Assembly: GCA_022813625.1 (NCBI GenBank)
Contig: JAKLMB010000026.1
Span: 531,698-595,697, forward strand
Length of the DNA: 64,000 nucleotides
Source of the DNA: Aaosphaeria pasadenensis
Taxonomy: Eukaryota; Ascomycota; Dothideomycetes; Pleosporales
Direction of reading: 5' to 3'
The translations under genes were made by a program, and so were the position numbers. Below, in pieces: positions 11,240-23,195 of this stretch (position 1 is its first letter; every line of letters starts with the position of its first letter). Under the pieces are notes generated by a model. It was not told the DNA's origin, made no database searches, and saw only the letters and a list, made by a program, of their open reading frames with translations.

Positions 11240-14200
11240 CTAGTCATACCTGGGATCTTCATCATAACCGCTCGGTGCGGGTGTCTCTGGCGCCGCCCAG
11301 GCTCCTGGTGTGGGTGCTGCAGCAGGCGTCGCAGCTGCCCCGTATCCACCATAACCCTTCGACAGACCAGTGGTATTGCCAGGTGTAGGCGCAGTGAAAT
11401 TCCCGGGCGTAGGCGCGTCTACTGGGCCAGGCGTTGGGGCCGTAAGTCCATAGTCGCCTGGTGTAGGGGCATAAGCAGCTGGGGTTGGGGCGCTATAACC
11501 TCCTGGGGTGGGTGCAGAAAGATTGGTCCTGGAGTTTGATGATGAGTTGCCGCCCCAGGATGGACCTGGTGTGCGTCCACCAGCATGGAAGCCTCCGCCG
11601 TATGCGGTTCGTGCGCCATCGTTTCCGCCATAAGATGTTGTTGCTCCACCATAGGATGTTCCGCCGCCATATGAAGTTCTTGCACCATCACCGCCATATG
11701 CAGTGCGAGATCCGTCGCCGCCATAAGCCGTTCGACTTCCGTCTCCTCCGTATGATGTGCGGTCACCGCCGCCCCATCCTGGAGTACGGCCACCTCCACC
11801 CCCACCCCAACCTGGAGTACGACCCCCTGAAGGTGTTGCACCCCACGAAGGGCCATCGCGTTTCGATCCCCAGCCTGGAGTGCGTCCACTGTTGTGGTTT
11901 GGTGTGGCGCCGGGATAGCCTCCTCCACGCGATCTGTTGGGGAACTTGCCACCGCCGTAGTCCATGCTTTGGCCAGTGAGAGGATCTTTAATGGTGAGTA
12001 GCTCCCTCTTGATTGTGATCTGCTTGTTCTTCGTGTGCAGTTCAATGCGAGCGTCACTTCCATTTGTATCCTTCACGATACCCAGGAGACCTTTGTAGGG
12101 TCCCTTACGGATGACGATGGTCTTGCCAATCATCTTGTCGCGACCCATCGAGCGAGGAGGAGGCATGGCACCGGCATTTGGACCTTGTGGCTGCATGCCA
12201 GGATTCAATTTCGAGAGGTCAGGCCCAGATGCTTGAGCACGTCCACTCTTAGCCGCCATAGTAGTGACGTTTTGCCCTCGAACAACAAAGAGACCGCCAT
12301 TCTCAAGGATCTCTCGGTTCTGGACGAACAAAAGCCCTCTGTGAATGTAAATGACCTTTCCTTGTCTCCCCTCTCCACCATGCTCTTTGACAGTGTCGTC
12401 ATTTCGGATCTCGGCGCCATCACGATCGGTAGCAACAGCGTTACGATTCCTGCCAACAATAGTGGAGACCTGGGTGTGCAGAATGTTTCGGACGTTGGCG
12501 TTCTGATCAAGAACACGCAAGATCTCACGGTCGACCTTGATGACACACCCAACAGTAGCAGCACTGACAGTAAAATTAGTAATGATAAAGACGTTGTGAG
12601 CAGGAGAAACTTACTCAATCTGCACCAGGTCGTATAGCTCGAAATTGGAATCAGTTCCCAGTGTAGCAGAGTCGGCAGCACGCTTTAAGTCTTTGCTGAA
12701 CACCGTAATTTCGGTTTGGGTGGAATCGCAAAGCAGCGTCACCTTATCATCGCGTATCTTCGTAACCATACCCACTTCATCGATATATTTGCTGCCACCA
12801 ATGACCTTCACGTGGTCACCGTCGCGGAAAAGCTTCCGTAGAGTTTTCACTGGGGCTTCAATGCTTCTGCCCTTAAGGTCGCCCTCTAAAACTTTGAGTG
12901 TAACAATGTCGCCCGTGACGGACACCGTAGTACCGCGAATGCCCTTCTGCTCACCATCATAGATCTCAACATTGTCACCACTGATGAATGAAGATCCTGA
13001 CTGGGCAGCTTTCTGGGCAGCTTGAACAGCCACGAGATCCAATGTTTCCGTTCCATCGGCACCTGTGACGGCAAAGAACTGCATCTCTTCCATCTTGGGG
13101 TTGACGTTCTCTGCACTGACAAAGTTGACCTTCACGTCCTTGATCAAGAAGCCACCTTGATAGTCTTCACCCTTATAAGTGAAATGCCGAGATCCAGCGG
13201 ACCCCTGTACACTGAGATGCTTCATATGCCTCTTTCTGGCTTCGACATCATTGAAAAGCTTCTGGGGCGGACGTTCGACGGTTCGACCAAACATAGGACG
13301 CTTGCGCTTGGCTCCATCGGCAGCATTTGCATCCTCTCCGAGGCCATAATCCAGACGAGGCACGAGTTGGACGGTGCAGTCAAGACCATTTGAGTGCACC
13401 TCCACAACTTTTGCCAAATCACCACGGTATAGAGGAGGACGGACCATGCGGACGAATTTTCCTTCCTCGAGAGGCGTACGCTTGCGTTTACGAAGCAGAT
13501 CCGGTCGCTCTTTGACCTCGATAGCGATCTGTGGCTGGCTCATGAATATGTTCTGGACACCATCGATGAGGGAGAGCATATCCTGTTTCGCATCTGCCTC
13601 AAGATACATATAGCCCGTCATGGTACCGCCGCGCTCGAATGCTGAGTAAACTCCAATTTGTCGACCAGCTCGCGCGTAATCGTCGATCTTCTTTGTAAGG
13701 GCCATGACGATCTCCCTCTCCTTGCCTGGCCTGACTTTGATAGCCCAGATCGAGGGATCATTGACAGTAGGCAGAGAGAGAGGAACGGCACCAGCTGCAC
13801 CTCGCGAGGCTGCTTGCATTTGTCTCCGCCTGAACTTCTCTTCAAATTGTTTCGCAATCTGTTCGGCATCTTGTTGATCATTGGCCTGTCGCTTCAAGTC
13901 CAATTCGCGATGGCGGCGGTCGTCAAGATCGGCAGCGGTCTGTTCCAAAAGATCGTCCGGGTGTACCTCATCGACGACCTCATCGTCACCTTCCTCCTCC
14001 TCGTCTTCCTCGTCATCGACTTCGGCTTCGACATCGAGGAAGACGTTTCGCCTTGCCTTCTTCCTGCGCTTGTGTGGGCGTTGCTGCTTCGTGTTAGCGA
14101 GATTTGGGAAAAGTTGGGAGAGCCCAGGCATACCACTACGTCTTCCTCATCCTCGTCCTCTTCCTCTTCCTCCTCGTCATCCTCGTTCTCTTCATCGTCG

Positions 14201-14415
14201 TCGCCTCCTCCATCTTCCTCCTCATCCTCTTCATCATCGTCCACGCGTTTTCGGGGCGCAGAAGGTTCCTCATCACCTTCGTCATCGTCATCCTCTACGG
14301 CAGGCCTTCGCTTTACAGTATTGCTCGCTCGGACATCCTCATCATCAATCTCGGGCGCGGGATTGAAGTCATCATCGTCTGACTCTGACCCACTACGGTT
14401 GTCGTAGCCAGACAT
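11240..14415 (-). CDS. SPT5: Transcription elongation factor Spt5
   Basis: Partner of Spt4 in the DSIF complex, which binds RNA polymerase II and promotes processive elongation. Three exons (14415-14134, 14083-12615 and 12563-11240) give 1024 aa. Order: a very acidic N-terminus (Asp/Glu runs, residues about 10-90), a basic patch (HKRRKKARR) and acidic FLDVEAEVDDE. Then comes the NGN domain (SIWAIKVRPGKEREIV, with GYMYLEAD), followed by several KOW modules, including VRPPLYRGDLAKVV, GDNVEIYDGEQKG, DGDHVKVIGG, TVGCVIKVDRE and KTIVIRKGPYKGLLG. The C-terminal region has repeats of the types TPGWG, GSRTAYGGD and finally APTPG, the expected substrate for CDK9/Bur1-type kinases. The junction VGCVIKVDRE is rebuilt by splicing, which supports the model. 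An in-frame open region upstream to 14508 is probably leader. Confidence 0.95.
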
Positions 14416-14898
14416 GATGTTGTGGTGCAGTGAAACTGCGACGGGTCGAGGAGCTTGCGCGAGAGGAGCTGGCTGTGATGCGGAGTTGACACGGTGGCGA
14501 GGTTGCAATGTAGGCGGTGGGAGGTTGGAATCTAAAAATACACGTTCGCGCTCCTGTAATAGAATGAGAGGAGGGGGTTGAGAGGATAAGAAGAAAGGGT
14601 GATGGACGGGTGAGAGCAGCGGTGGGCTTTGTTATGTGGTCATTGAGTAGTGAAGTGAGCATTCGAAAGTTGAGCATTCGAAAGAGGAGCACGGACCACA
14701 GACGACTTGGCATTGTCCTTCGGGGGAGCAACGCTCTCCGAGGAACAAAATGAAACCACCGGCTTGCTCGCAGCAATAATGCGACAATGGACAAAAGGTA
14801 TTGTATTCACCTAGACAGCAACAAGGATACAACGACAAACTGAATCCACATTCGCTCCACATACATCTCGCCTGAGGTGCAAAGTCCTTCACACACAC
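14416..14898. other. Intergenic region, SPT5 promoter and MDR enzyme 3' flank
   Basis: The 5' flank of SPT5 (-) abuts the 3' UTR of the MDR reductase gene (-). A short direct repeat of gagcattcgaaag occurs at about 14658-14681. No gene seen. Confidence 0.4.
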
Positions 14899-16160
14899 TC
14901 ACAATCGAGCCTTGAGTTCCCTTTCTGCCTCCTCATTGATCCGTACAATCGCCCTTCCCCATACAGTGTGTTTTCCTAGGTCAATTAATGCCTGTGATAC
15001 AGACTCAAGTCCGACGTAGTCCTTCTTATAGATGATTGGTTTGATACTTTCATTCACCACCAAATCCATAAAACCATTCCAGACCTCCTCTGTTCTGGTT
15101 GAATCCTGGCGGCCGTCCTCGCCGAACCTCTAAATGGAAGCAGTTAGACGGCTGATTTTCGATGTTGGGAAGCGATCGGAACTCACATATCCATGCACCA
15201 TGGCAGACTTCAAAAGGATCCGGTTTGCCTGAATATTTTCCATTTTCCCTTCTCTGGCAGCGAACCCAACGATCACAAGTCTTCCTCGGTATCTCAAGCA
15301 CCTCAGTCCACTTTCGACCGCTCCGATCGCATCATATACCACATGAACACCCTGCCCATCCTCAGTCATTGCCTTGACCTTGTTCTCCCAGTCCTTCTCA
15401 TGATAGTCGACGACGCCGTCCGCCCCTGTGCTCTTAATCATGCGCGCCTTTTCCTCGTCGCCAACAACGGCAATCACCTTAGCCCCGAGTGCCTTTGCAA
15501 TCTGCACGGCCATCACCCCCAACCCGCCAGAGGCCCCCAAGATCAACGCAGTCTCACCCCGCTTTAAATTCGCTACTGACACCAGGCTGCCCCAGCTGAT
15601 GGCTCCAGAGGCGCCTACAGCACAAGCCTCAGCGTTGGTCCATTGCTTAGGGACCTCCCGCAAGCCGTTCTCGTCGGCATAGATGTGCTCTGCAAAGGAA
15701 CCAAGCGTGGCGCCGAAAACCCGTGTTCCTGGTCTCAGACTTGATGACGGTGGTGCTGATGTTACGATCCCGGCAAATTCGTTTCCTCTGAATGAAATCA
15801 ATCAATCAGCAAACACGAAGCTTCCAAATGATGGCCAAACTTCAAGATCGAGCAGACAAATGATCGACGCTTGTCGCGAATAGACTGCAAGGCTGCAAGC
15901 AGACTCACAATATGAATGGCGGTTTCACATGTCGACCATTGTTCTGATGTAAACCTTGCGCATATAACATATCCACATGTGTCAAAGCTGCATGTGTGAT
16001 TTGAACTCCAATGTCACGCGGACCCTTGGGTTTTGGAGAGGGAACATCTTTTGGGCTCAATGTTGCGAGGTCCTGTGATTTCACAAATAATCAGAGATCA
16101 AGCTACTAGTAGGTTCAGAACTCTTACCCTCACAAACTCATCTATGCGTATGGCTTTCAT
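14899..16160 (-). CDS. Quinone oxidoreductase-like MDR enzyme (zinc-independent)
   Basis: Four exons (16160-16128, 16072-15909, 15787-15187 and 15129-14899) give 342 aa. An N-terminal GroES-like fold includes FILGNEFAGIV, which is completed across an intron. The NADPH-binding Rossmann motif is LGASGGLGVMAVQIAKALGA. VVGDEEKARMIKSTGADGVVDYHE and DAIGAVESGLRCLRYRGRLV follow, as in zeta-crystallin/Qor-type reductases. The Cys/His zinc ligands of classical alcohol dehydrogenases are not visible. Expected activity is NADPH-dependent reduction of quinones or activated alkenes; the true substrate cannot be told. Exon 1 is only 11 codons, so the start depends on the 16127-16073 intron. Confidence 0.88.
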
Positions 16161-17417
16161 GTTTCAGGAGATGCTCGGGATTCGCTGATCTTTGCAGCAA
16201 TGTCCATTATTATAGGTGGATGTCTTCATCGGCCTCGCTTTGTAGGTATATCGATGGGTTTGGAGATGCGCTACGGGAGATCGACAGTGGGGTCGAATTG
16301 CCGAGGTTTGGATACAAGCGCAAAGTTGAAGACAGACTCGACCAACTCGGCTCTTCACTTCCGACTTGTTTGAGATTCCGAGGAAGATTGAAATCGATAT
16401 GCATTTAGAAACTACCTTGGTCCGAGATTACAAAGCATCGATCCAAACATGAACTCAAAAGTGTGTCATAATAGAAGAAGTTCTTCTTTTCGAAAGTGGC
16501 ATAAGACAGTGTACAAAACAAAAGGTAAACAATGAAATAAACTAGCCAAGGCTACTTCGAGAAAGCGTTGCGCCATACCTTCGTGGGCACATGCGAACAT
16601 GCGAGAATCGAATTGGTCTAGACGCTCAAAAGATATCCGCCCAAGTTGTCCAAGGTGCCGCACGCTAGATAAGTTGAGATCGTGTCGCCATGCAATTAGA
16701 CCGCCAAAAGGGAAGCTTGGGAAAATGTATATACATAGTCGCATAAAGTCATCAAGGCATAAATCCGAATGTGTGGTTAAAATCTGGAGACAAGAATCGG
16801 ACATGGTCAGGTCAGCTAGTATTGGGTCGATTCGCATCCTGGTCGATACAGTTCGCGTTCTGGTGTACGTATCTGGAGAGGCCGTGCATCGGACAAGAAC
16901 GTTTGATAGTTATGTATGGGAGGCAGATGATCCAGGCTATGCAGGCCTATGATAGAGGTGCATTCAGGGATACTTAGAATAGCAAGTACGGCGCACCTAG
17001 TTGAGCGGCAACAACCATAATGTGCAGGTCGGTCATTGCTGATACATCTTGGACATATGCCAACCGGTAAGCTCCTGCCAAACGCTGTCCAATGTCCGTC
17101 TTGCGAGGAGCTGCCCACACTCGTTGATGCGTGCTTGTGTATGCAGAGCGGCACGCAAGATGACCGCTGGTCTGCCCGAACTACGGTGTAGGGTTTGATC
17201 GGTACAGGCTAAAGATGAAACCCTGCCGACATGTTCGTCTATGTGCGTGGCCGTTTTGGAGAAGACGTGTCCGCCACATCCTGGGCGAGGCGGGGCAACA
17301 TCATTTTCCATTGATCGAACCGTAGAATGGATGACATGAGTTGCGAAAAGTCCCGATTTCGATCGGAGGCATTCAGTGGACCACGAAGAATCGGAGCGAC
17401 CGTTCTTTGCTTCTTGT
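16161..17417. other. Intergenic region with unresolved minus-strand open frames
   Basis: About 1.26 kb between the MDR enzyme and the F-box-type gene. Several minus-strand frames of 90-125 codons (17311-17033, 17154-16816, 16837-16466) lie end to end. I could not join them with convincing splice sites or recognise a domain. They could be a decayed paralogue of the neighbouring F-box gene, 3' UTR, or chance. Confidence 0.3.
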
Positions 17418-19033
17418 TCATTTGTGACTATGCTCGGCGCATTGTTTTCCGATGACCCATTTCTCCCAGTGTTTACGCTGCGAATAGGTCACTGCCACGC
17501 CATCGTCCCCCAGACATTCCACACCATCTGCAAAGCTGATGCGCCCGTTGCAATTGCTGCAAGGCAAGGATGCAGGGGTATCTGGGGACATTGGCGGAAA
17601 CTCCATATTGCCTCCTTGCTCTGGCTCATCAGTCCCGGCGTCTGACCCAGAATCATACTGCGACTCTTCACTCTCATCGTAGTGGAAGTGATTGTGATCT
17701 TGGATGTCATGGTCGTCTTCCTCGTGCGTGCTCCAATCATCACTGCTTTCGTCATCAGAGCTCCCCATCAATGGATCATCTGGGACCTCGGCCCCAAGAA
17801 CCCACTGCTCACCAAAGTGTTTGTCGTAGTCGATCCTCCGTAGACTAACCCAGTCCAATCTGTCCATGTTGTATCTGAGAAAGGATAGTACATCTTTCCA
17901 CCGGCTCCCGTCTTTTAACAATACGTCTCTTAGCCTCAAGCCACGCAAGCGTTCGCGATGCCGGCTGGCTAGGGCTATGATTTCATCTGCATCCAGTCTC
18001 CACGCCTGGATCCCGAAGGCAAGCAGTTTTTCCCATTTGACATGGTGGAATATCTCTTCAAGGCGTAGATTAAGCGGCCTATGAGAAGGGAAGCCGATAT
18101 GCACAGCTTGCATGTTCTTGGCCGCGCTGAACACCACCTTAGATAATGACGATAATTCTCGCATGCGATCGTCGAGATCTATGCCGTCGTCGAAATGTAG
18201 TTCCAGACATGTCAGGCGCTCGGCAAGCAGCGTGAAAGTGTCGGACGAGTCATCGACGGAGGCGCCTAGCGCGCTCTGGGGGCTCAGCATTGGCGATGAG
18301 AATCGAGTACAGGGAGACTGGGATGCTAATAGTGCAGCACCAATGGTCTTTGTAGAATGCGAGCATGCTGGTGGCCACCGCAGCTCGACGAGTTGATTAA
18401 ATTCGGCGTGCTGCCGAATATATGAGATCAGCAAGCCATCCTCCTGATCTTGAACACGGAGTATCTGGACATGCTGCAGGGAGGTGAACGCAGAGATGGC
18501 CATATTCAGGACACGAACGTCTTCTTTTGTCTGAACGATTTCCCTTTGATCGTTCACCTTGCGTACAAAGTGACCGACGTCAAGAGGGCCAAGGCTCGAG
18601 GGAAGGGTTGGTAGCAATTCATGCACGCGCTCACGTCCTATGATCATCTTTAGCCATGCGTACACTTTCCAAAAGGGGCAATATGGACCAGACCTTCAAC
18701 GTAGAAAAAGGGCACCATGTAACTGAATTTCTTGACATGTTGAGCAAGATGACGTTGGCCGGCTATGTTCTCCAGTCTCTGCAGGCCCTTGCGCGAGAAT
18801 CTGGTAGTTACCCGTGTGAACTGGTGAATGGCACCAAGTTCAGAGAATCTTCTGCAGGTAAGGCGGAAGCTTGCAATGGTATATTCCTGGGAGGGATCCG
18901 GGCGTTCGGGAGGCTTGAAGCTTTCCTGGGAGAGAAAAGCACGTCGGTCCACACTGATGAGCTTGTCCGGATCGGATCCGATATGGTCGAGAATCTCACG
19001 AAGGAGTTCGTTGGACAAATTGAGGATGCCCAT
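17418..19033 (-). CDS. F-box-type hypothetical protein; frame changes once near 18690
   Basis: The first part, from the ATG at 19033, begins GILNLSNELLREILDHIG and continues with FRLTCRRFSELG, a typical fungal F-box arrangement. The second part (open from about 18690 to 17418) is long, has leucine-rich spacing (ERLTCLELHFDDGIDLDDR, LRGLRLRDVLLKDG) and ends in an acidic region and a short Cys-containing tail (CSNCNGRIS). The two parts are in different frames. The only way I found to join them in phase is a 41-nt intron at about 18684-18644 with a weak GTCCAT donor and CTAAAG acceptor, so either that intron is real or there is a frameshift. If functional it would be a substrate adaptor for an SCF ubiquitin ligase. 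Confidence 0.55.
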
Positions 19034-21367
19034 TGCCAGGCTAAGCAACCATTTACCGGCGGATAAATCACGAGGGATAAGTACAGTACCAGCGAGTGAG
19101 CACGGCTTGAGATCGAGTGGAGCAAAGAGGCGAGTTATGTAGAGAATTTAATGCTGGAATGCAAATGAGTGCTAGAGGGTCGGCCCGGACGGTGTTGGTG
19201 CAGAAGCAGACAGGCGGGAGAGACTGTGGAATTTTTGGGGTTTGGACCAACGAGGCGCCACGGCACTGGTAGCAATGGTTCCAGTCCTTCCGTGGAGTAG
19301 GAGGCGTGGTGTTCAAGTGCGGCGATGAGGGTGAAGATGGCGGTATGGTGTCTGGTCACAGTCTGCCTGTGTGTATGTTCCTTTTGGCCTGTCCGGGTAC
19401 TATATATCTGGGTGTCCGCGTGAACGTCTGTCTGGGGACGGGAGCGGGCGAAGAAAGCGGGATAGAGGGGCACGGTGAAGAAGCAGAAGACGAAGAAGAA
19501 GAATTAAAAAGCGGCCCTAGAGCAAACTTCGGAGCTGCACGCTGCTGTAACATGACCTCTCCGTCCAGCGGTCAGGTAAGCGTGAAATGAAGAGGTGTGG
19601 AGGACCGCTGGACACGGTAGAGGAAGACAGACATTGACAGGGAGAGAGGGAGGCAGGCCAGCCCATCCCATGCATCCAAGACATAGTGGCTACAACACAG
19701 CAAATCGAAGTCCGCACAGCTTGCTAGGTAGTCAGTCATGTGATCATTTTTGCATGCGGGAAGTAAATGGCTCCTCCCGAGCGAAAAACACTTAGGATTA
19801 GTATAATTAGTACGTATGGGTCCATGGATGATTCGAGATGGGAGTTGACTGGGGACAGCGCAACGCTTTTCGTAGCAGGGATTGTCTGTCTTAGTCGCTA
19901 AGATAGATAGATGGCTCCCCCATCGTTCAACGACTAGTAACGACAGTAGCTAACTAGATGAATGCTGTGATACTATGTCGAGGTAACTAATTGCTGTTGT
20001 TCAATATACTCTGGTGGAACCACTATGTCCGACCACGAACTCGATAGTTGTTGGTGCGAGGCATGTAGGTAGGATATGTTACGAGACACAAAACTACTAC
20101 ATGCAAACTATACCTGCTCATCCGAAAATCCTCTAACTCCTTGTGTCTGTTTACCCCGCCAACTTCGTCTTGCTTTTCTCTGAATAGATCGATCTCTGGC
20201 AGAGTCGGTCTATCCGAACCATCACCACTTCAAAGAGCAGAACAGAACAGAAAAAAGAAAACATACCGACACCCTTTCCGGTATGATGGCACTTCTCTTC
20301 GAATCAGTTGATGCTTCTCGCCCGAGGATCCGTCGTCATACGGTTCGATGCGTTGCCAGCGAAGCGTGCAGCGGGCCCAGGATACCAGGCGCATCGTTCA
20401 AGCACCACCACACAACGGACACCTGCCGAATGACGACAGTACGTTTGCTGAGCATAGCCTTAGAGGGCTGAAACGTGTCTATGGGTAGCGAGTCGCGACC
20501 CTACGATGTATAGTCGCCATGCATTATGGCGAAACCCCATCAAATTGGTCCAGTGCATTTGCTATACTCGCCTCAGCTATGTGCCCCAGATCCCGACGAA
20601 TCTGCCTGAGGAAGAATAGAACAAGAAGAGCCATAGTGAATTGCACTTCCCCCTCCACTCCACTGTTTTATGCCTTGCCTGGTCTCGCCTCATCTCGCCT
20701 CGCGGCAGTAACCGTAACCGCCATGACAGGTTCATCCAACGCCCCGGTCAATGCCCTGCCCTTCAACTTGCAGCAACCACTCGCAGTTCTATGGCATACA
20801 CGCCAGTGTGAAAACACACACATCTCACCTCACCTCGCCCGTCATCATGCCCCCAATCTATCCCGCTCTGCTTCGGTCCTAATTGCTCGTTTGCCAACAG
20901 CGCCAACAGGACGCATAATCGCGAAAAGGATCGCTGCATGCATACTTGCACATAACACATACATATTGGATTCTTAGTCTCTAATTTTTCTGCAGTCATC
21001 GATATGGGGGTGATCTTGACGCAATCCTACTTTGTACGAGGCGGGTCCCCCGAAAAGCCCGCACACCTATATACGTCAGTCTTGAGAAGAGAACCTGATT
21101 GGAAGATCCCTAGATTCTGAGTGTCGCCCAAGGTGATCCTTTCGGAAATAGCATTGTGTGAACAATGAATAGCGGCGTTCCACAGAGTCGTGAAGGTCGG
21201 GTTGTTACTCTTGAGTCTTGAACTTGAGAACTGAACTGCTGGTTGTGTGGACGTGCGTACATACACGTGCCGCTCCCCGCCCATTGGCCCAATCTTTGGA
21301 AGCGCCGGCCACATGGTACTGGCGCTCGGGCACTTATTCCACTATCTAATCTACACCTACGAAGTAC

Positions 21368-21418
21368 GGAGTACACACTTACACTTATACACCCTGCACA
21401 GTACGAGGTGTGTACTCC
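21368..21418. repeat. Inverted repeat with 11-bp perfect arms
   Basis: ggagtacacac at 21368-21378 pairs with gtgtgtactcc at 21408-21418, with a 29-nt spacer. The left arm overlaps a tacggagtac motif that recurs in other intergenic regions of the window. Confidence 0.8.
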
Positions 21419-21476
21419 ATACATACACTCTTAACCGCTGAGTACCTTGGTACTGTATGTTGCGATCCAATCCACA

Positions 21477-21495
21477 ACACGATATCGTATCGTGT
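21477..21495. repeat. Short palindrome acacgata-tcg-tatcgtgt
   Basis: Perfect 8-bp arms around a 3-nt centre in non-coding DNA. Function unknown; it could be chance. Confidence 0.8.
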
Positions 21496-21902
21496 GGCTT
21501 GATGGAACAGTTGGCCAGCTGTAGGTACGGAGCAGGAACCCTACAAGACAATAAAAACTTCGCACAAAGTGCGTGTACACTGTGCAGTATAGCACATACA
21601 TACGCCCACAACGCGGTACACCCTTTGTTCTAAGCCAAACATATCACATCATATCGCTCTCCAGCACCTAGGATGACAATCGTACGGGGTTGTAACCGCT
21701 CATGAACCAATCCCTCGAAATTCTTAGCCTTCACCAAGGTTGCCCACATCTACTGTAACCCCTTCTCATTGCAGGGAACGTCAGCTGTCACATATTTTAC
21801 CAATGCGTACATGAATCTCACCCCGGGCTGTCAATCATTCATTGATCATAGCTACCCATCGAGCAATTGGAAAACATTCGTCTGACATATCTAACTACAA
21901 TA

Positions 21903-23195
21903 TCAACGTTGAGCTGCAACCGAATCCGCCCTCTCAGCCAATCGCCGCCGTATTTCCGTGCTACTCAATTTACTTTGAAACGTTTCGTCCACGTCCTCAC
22001 CCTCTTCCTCACCAGCATCAAGCACGTCCACTTCAAAAATCTCCAACGCATGCCACCCCTGCTCGTCGCGCTTGCGGTTCACAGCTGCACCTCCGCCCCT
22101 CGTCTCCTTCGATATGACGAGAGCGGTGAGATCTTCCTCTGTGATGGTTGGCCCGAAGGGATCCCATATCTCAATGTACCTGACGACTAGATTATAGGGA
22201 TAGTAGATATAAACGCCATGGCCGTTCGGTCCAGGTTCATGCTTGTGCTCGATGCGTATCCTACTGTCATCTGCCTGTCCGAAATTGATGATTGAGTCGA
22301 GGAAATTGTGTGTTGTTTCCTGACGACGCTCCCAGCTCTCGAGAACGGATGCAAATTTCTTGTTCTTGAGTAACTCGTCACCTGTCATGCCAATCGTGAG
22401 CGTTGCAGGGCTGCTATTATCGCCCAGAATGGACGTGTTACCACCCCTCTTTAGGACAAAGGCAAACATTGTAAGGAGCAACTTGTGTCCTAGATGGAGG
22501 TGGTCGAAGGTGCCACCAAGGATTACAGACTTATGGTCTTTCGCTTCAAAGACTTGCTCTTGTGATGCAGTAGTGTCAGGTGCGGAAGAGGTTGTCGATC
22601 TAGTTCCTTCCACCTCGACTATACCCCCACGGACCTTCGAAATGCTGTGCTGATGTGACGATGGCCCTAGAGAAAGGAAATTCCTCAACAACGCATCCCC
22701 TTGCTCGCTCTCGACGGAGAAGATCGTGTCCCATGGCCTTGGGCAACGTGCCAACGTATACAAGTCAATTGCCGGGCCCTGTAGTTCTTGTTCCGGGGTA
22801 GCCTCCTCGGGTGCCCGCGCCAATTGTCCATCACGAGGGTACGCAACCAATATGATGCGGGCGTCGACGCCCTCTGCATCCTCGGTGTCGATTGCGTCCT
22901 TGGCGGCGATGGTGCAGATCAGCTTGTAGAGGTTGGCTACGAGCTTTTGGGTGGTCGCATACAGTGGTCCTCTTGGGGAATTGAGTTGTCCATAGAGGTG
23001 CGGACACGGCAATGCAATGTCGAGAATGGTGGGCTTCTTCTGCTGGTGGTCACGGTGGGGATCCCTGGCGAGTTGCCTCAACACGGAGAACAGACATGAG
23101 TTGTATGCGGCCTTCAGGGCGGAATACGTGGGTGGTGACGGTGCAGGGGGAAGTAGAAGCAGTGAGTGGTGAGATGGCTTGTGTGACGGGGGCAT
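21903..23195 (-). CDS. Phosphopantetheine adenylyltransferase (eukaryotic CoA synthesis)
   Basis: Transfers AMP from ATP to 4'-phosphopantetheine to give dephospho-CoA, the fourth step of CoA synthesis. Single exon of 430 aa from the ATG at 23195; the frame is open upstream but that part looks like leader. The nucleotidyltransferase signature GGTFDHLHLGHKLLL is at about residue 226, followed by TIGMTGDELLKNKKFA and, near the end, SSTEIRRRLAERAD, equivalent to the ISST-x-x-R ATP-binding motif. The first about 220 residues form the less conserved N-terminal region seen in fungal Cab4-like proteins. No dephospho-CoA kinase domain is fused, unlike the animal enzyme. Divergent from the WD40 gene, so the 0.8 kb between them is a shared promoter region. 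Confidence 0.92.
   Translation of the reverse strand: MPPSHKPSHHSLLLLPPAPSPPTYSALKAAYNSCLFSVLRQLARDPHRDHQQKKPTILDIALPCPHLYGQLNSPRGPLYATTQKLVANLYKLICTIAAKDAIDTEDAEGVDARIILVAYPRDGQLARAPEEATPEQELQGPAIDLYTLARCPRPWDTIFSVESEQGDALLRNFLSLGPSSHQHSISKVRGGIVEVEGTRSTTSSAPDTTASQEQVFEAKDHKSVILGGTFDHLHLGHKLLLTMFAFVLKRGGNTSILGDNSSPATLTIGMTGDELLKNKKFASVLESWERRQETTHNFLDSIINFGQADDSRIRIEHKHEPGPNGHGVYIYYPYNLVVRYIEIWDPFGPTITEEDLTALVISKETRGGGAAVNRKRDEQGWHALEIFEVDVLDAGEEEGEDVDETFQSKLSSTEIRRRLAERADSVAAQR

Larger units (their letters stand above)
19034..21902. other. Gene-poor block of about 2.9 kb
   Basis: Between the F-box-type gene (-) and the 3' end of the PPAT gene (-). Open frames are all short. A C/T-rich and A/G-rich composition suggests promoter or leader of the F-box gene near 19.1-19.7 kb. 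Hairpin-forming inverted repeats occur at 21368-21418 and 21477-21495. No RNA gene recognised. Confidence 0.4.

Noticed and set aside
13900..14380. Plus-strand Ser-rich open frames opposite the acidic Spt5 N-terminus
   Set aside because: They are antisense shadows of Asp/Glu codons in the real gene.
14416..14508. Longer Spt5 start at 14508
   Set aside because: The ATG at 14415 directly precedes the acidic N-terminus typical of Spt5; the added residues look like translated leader.
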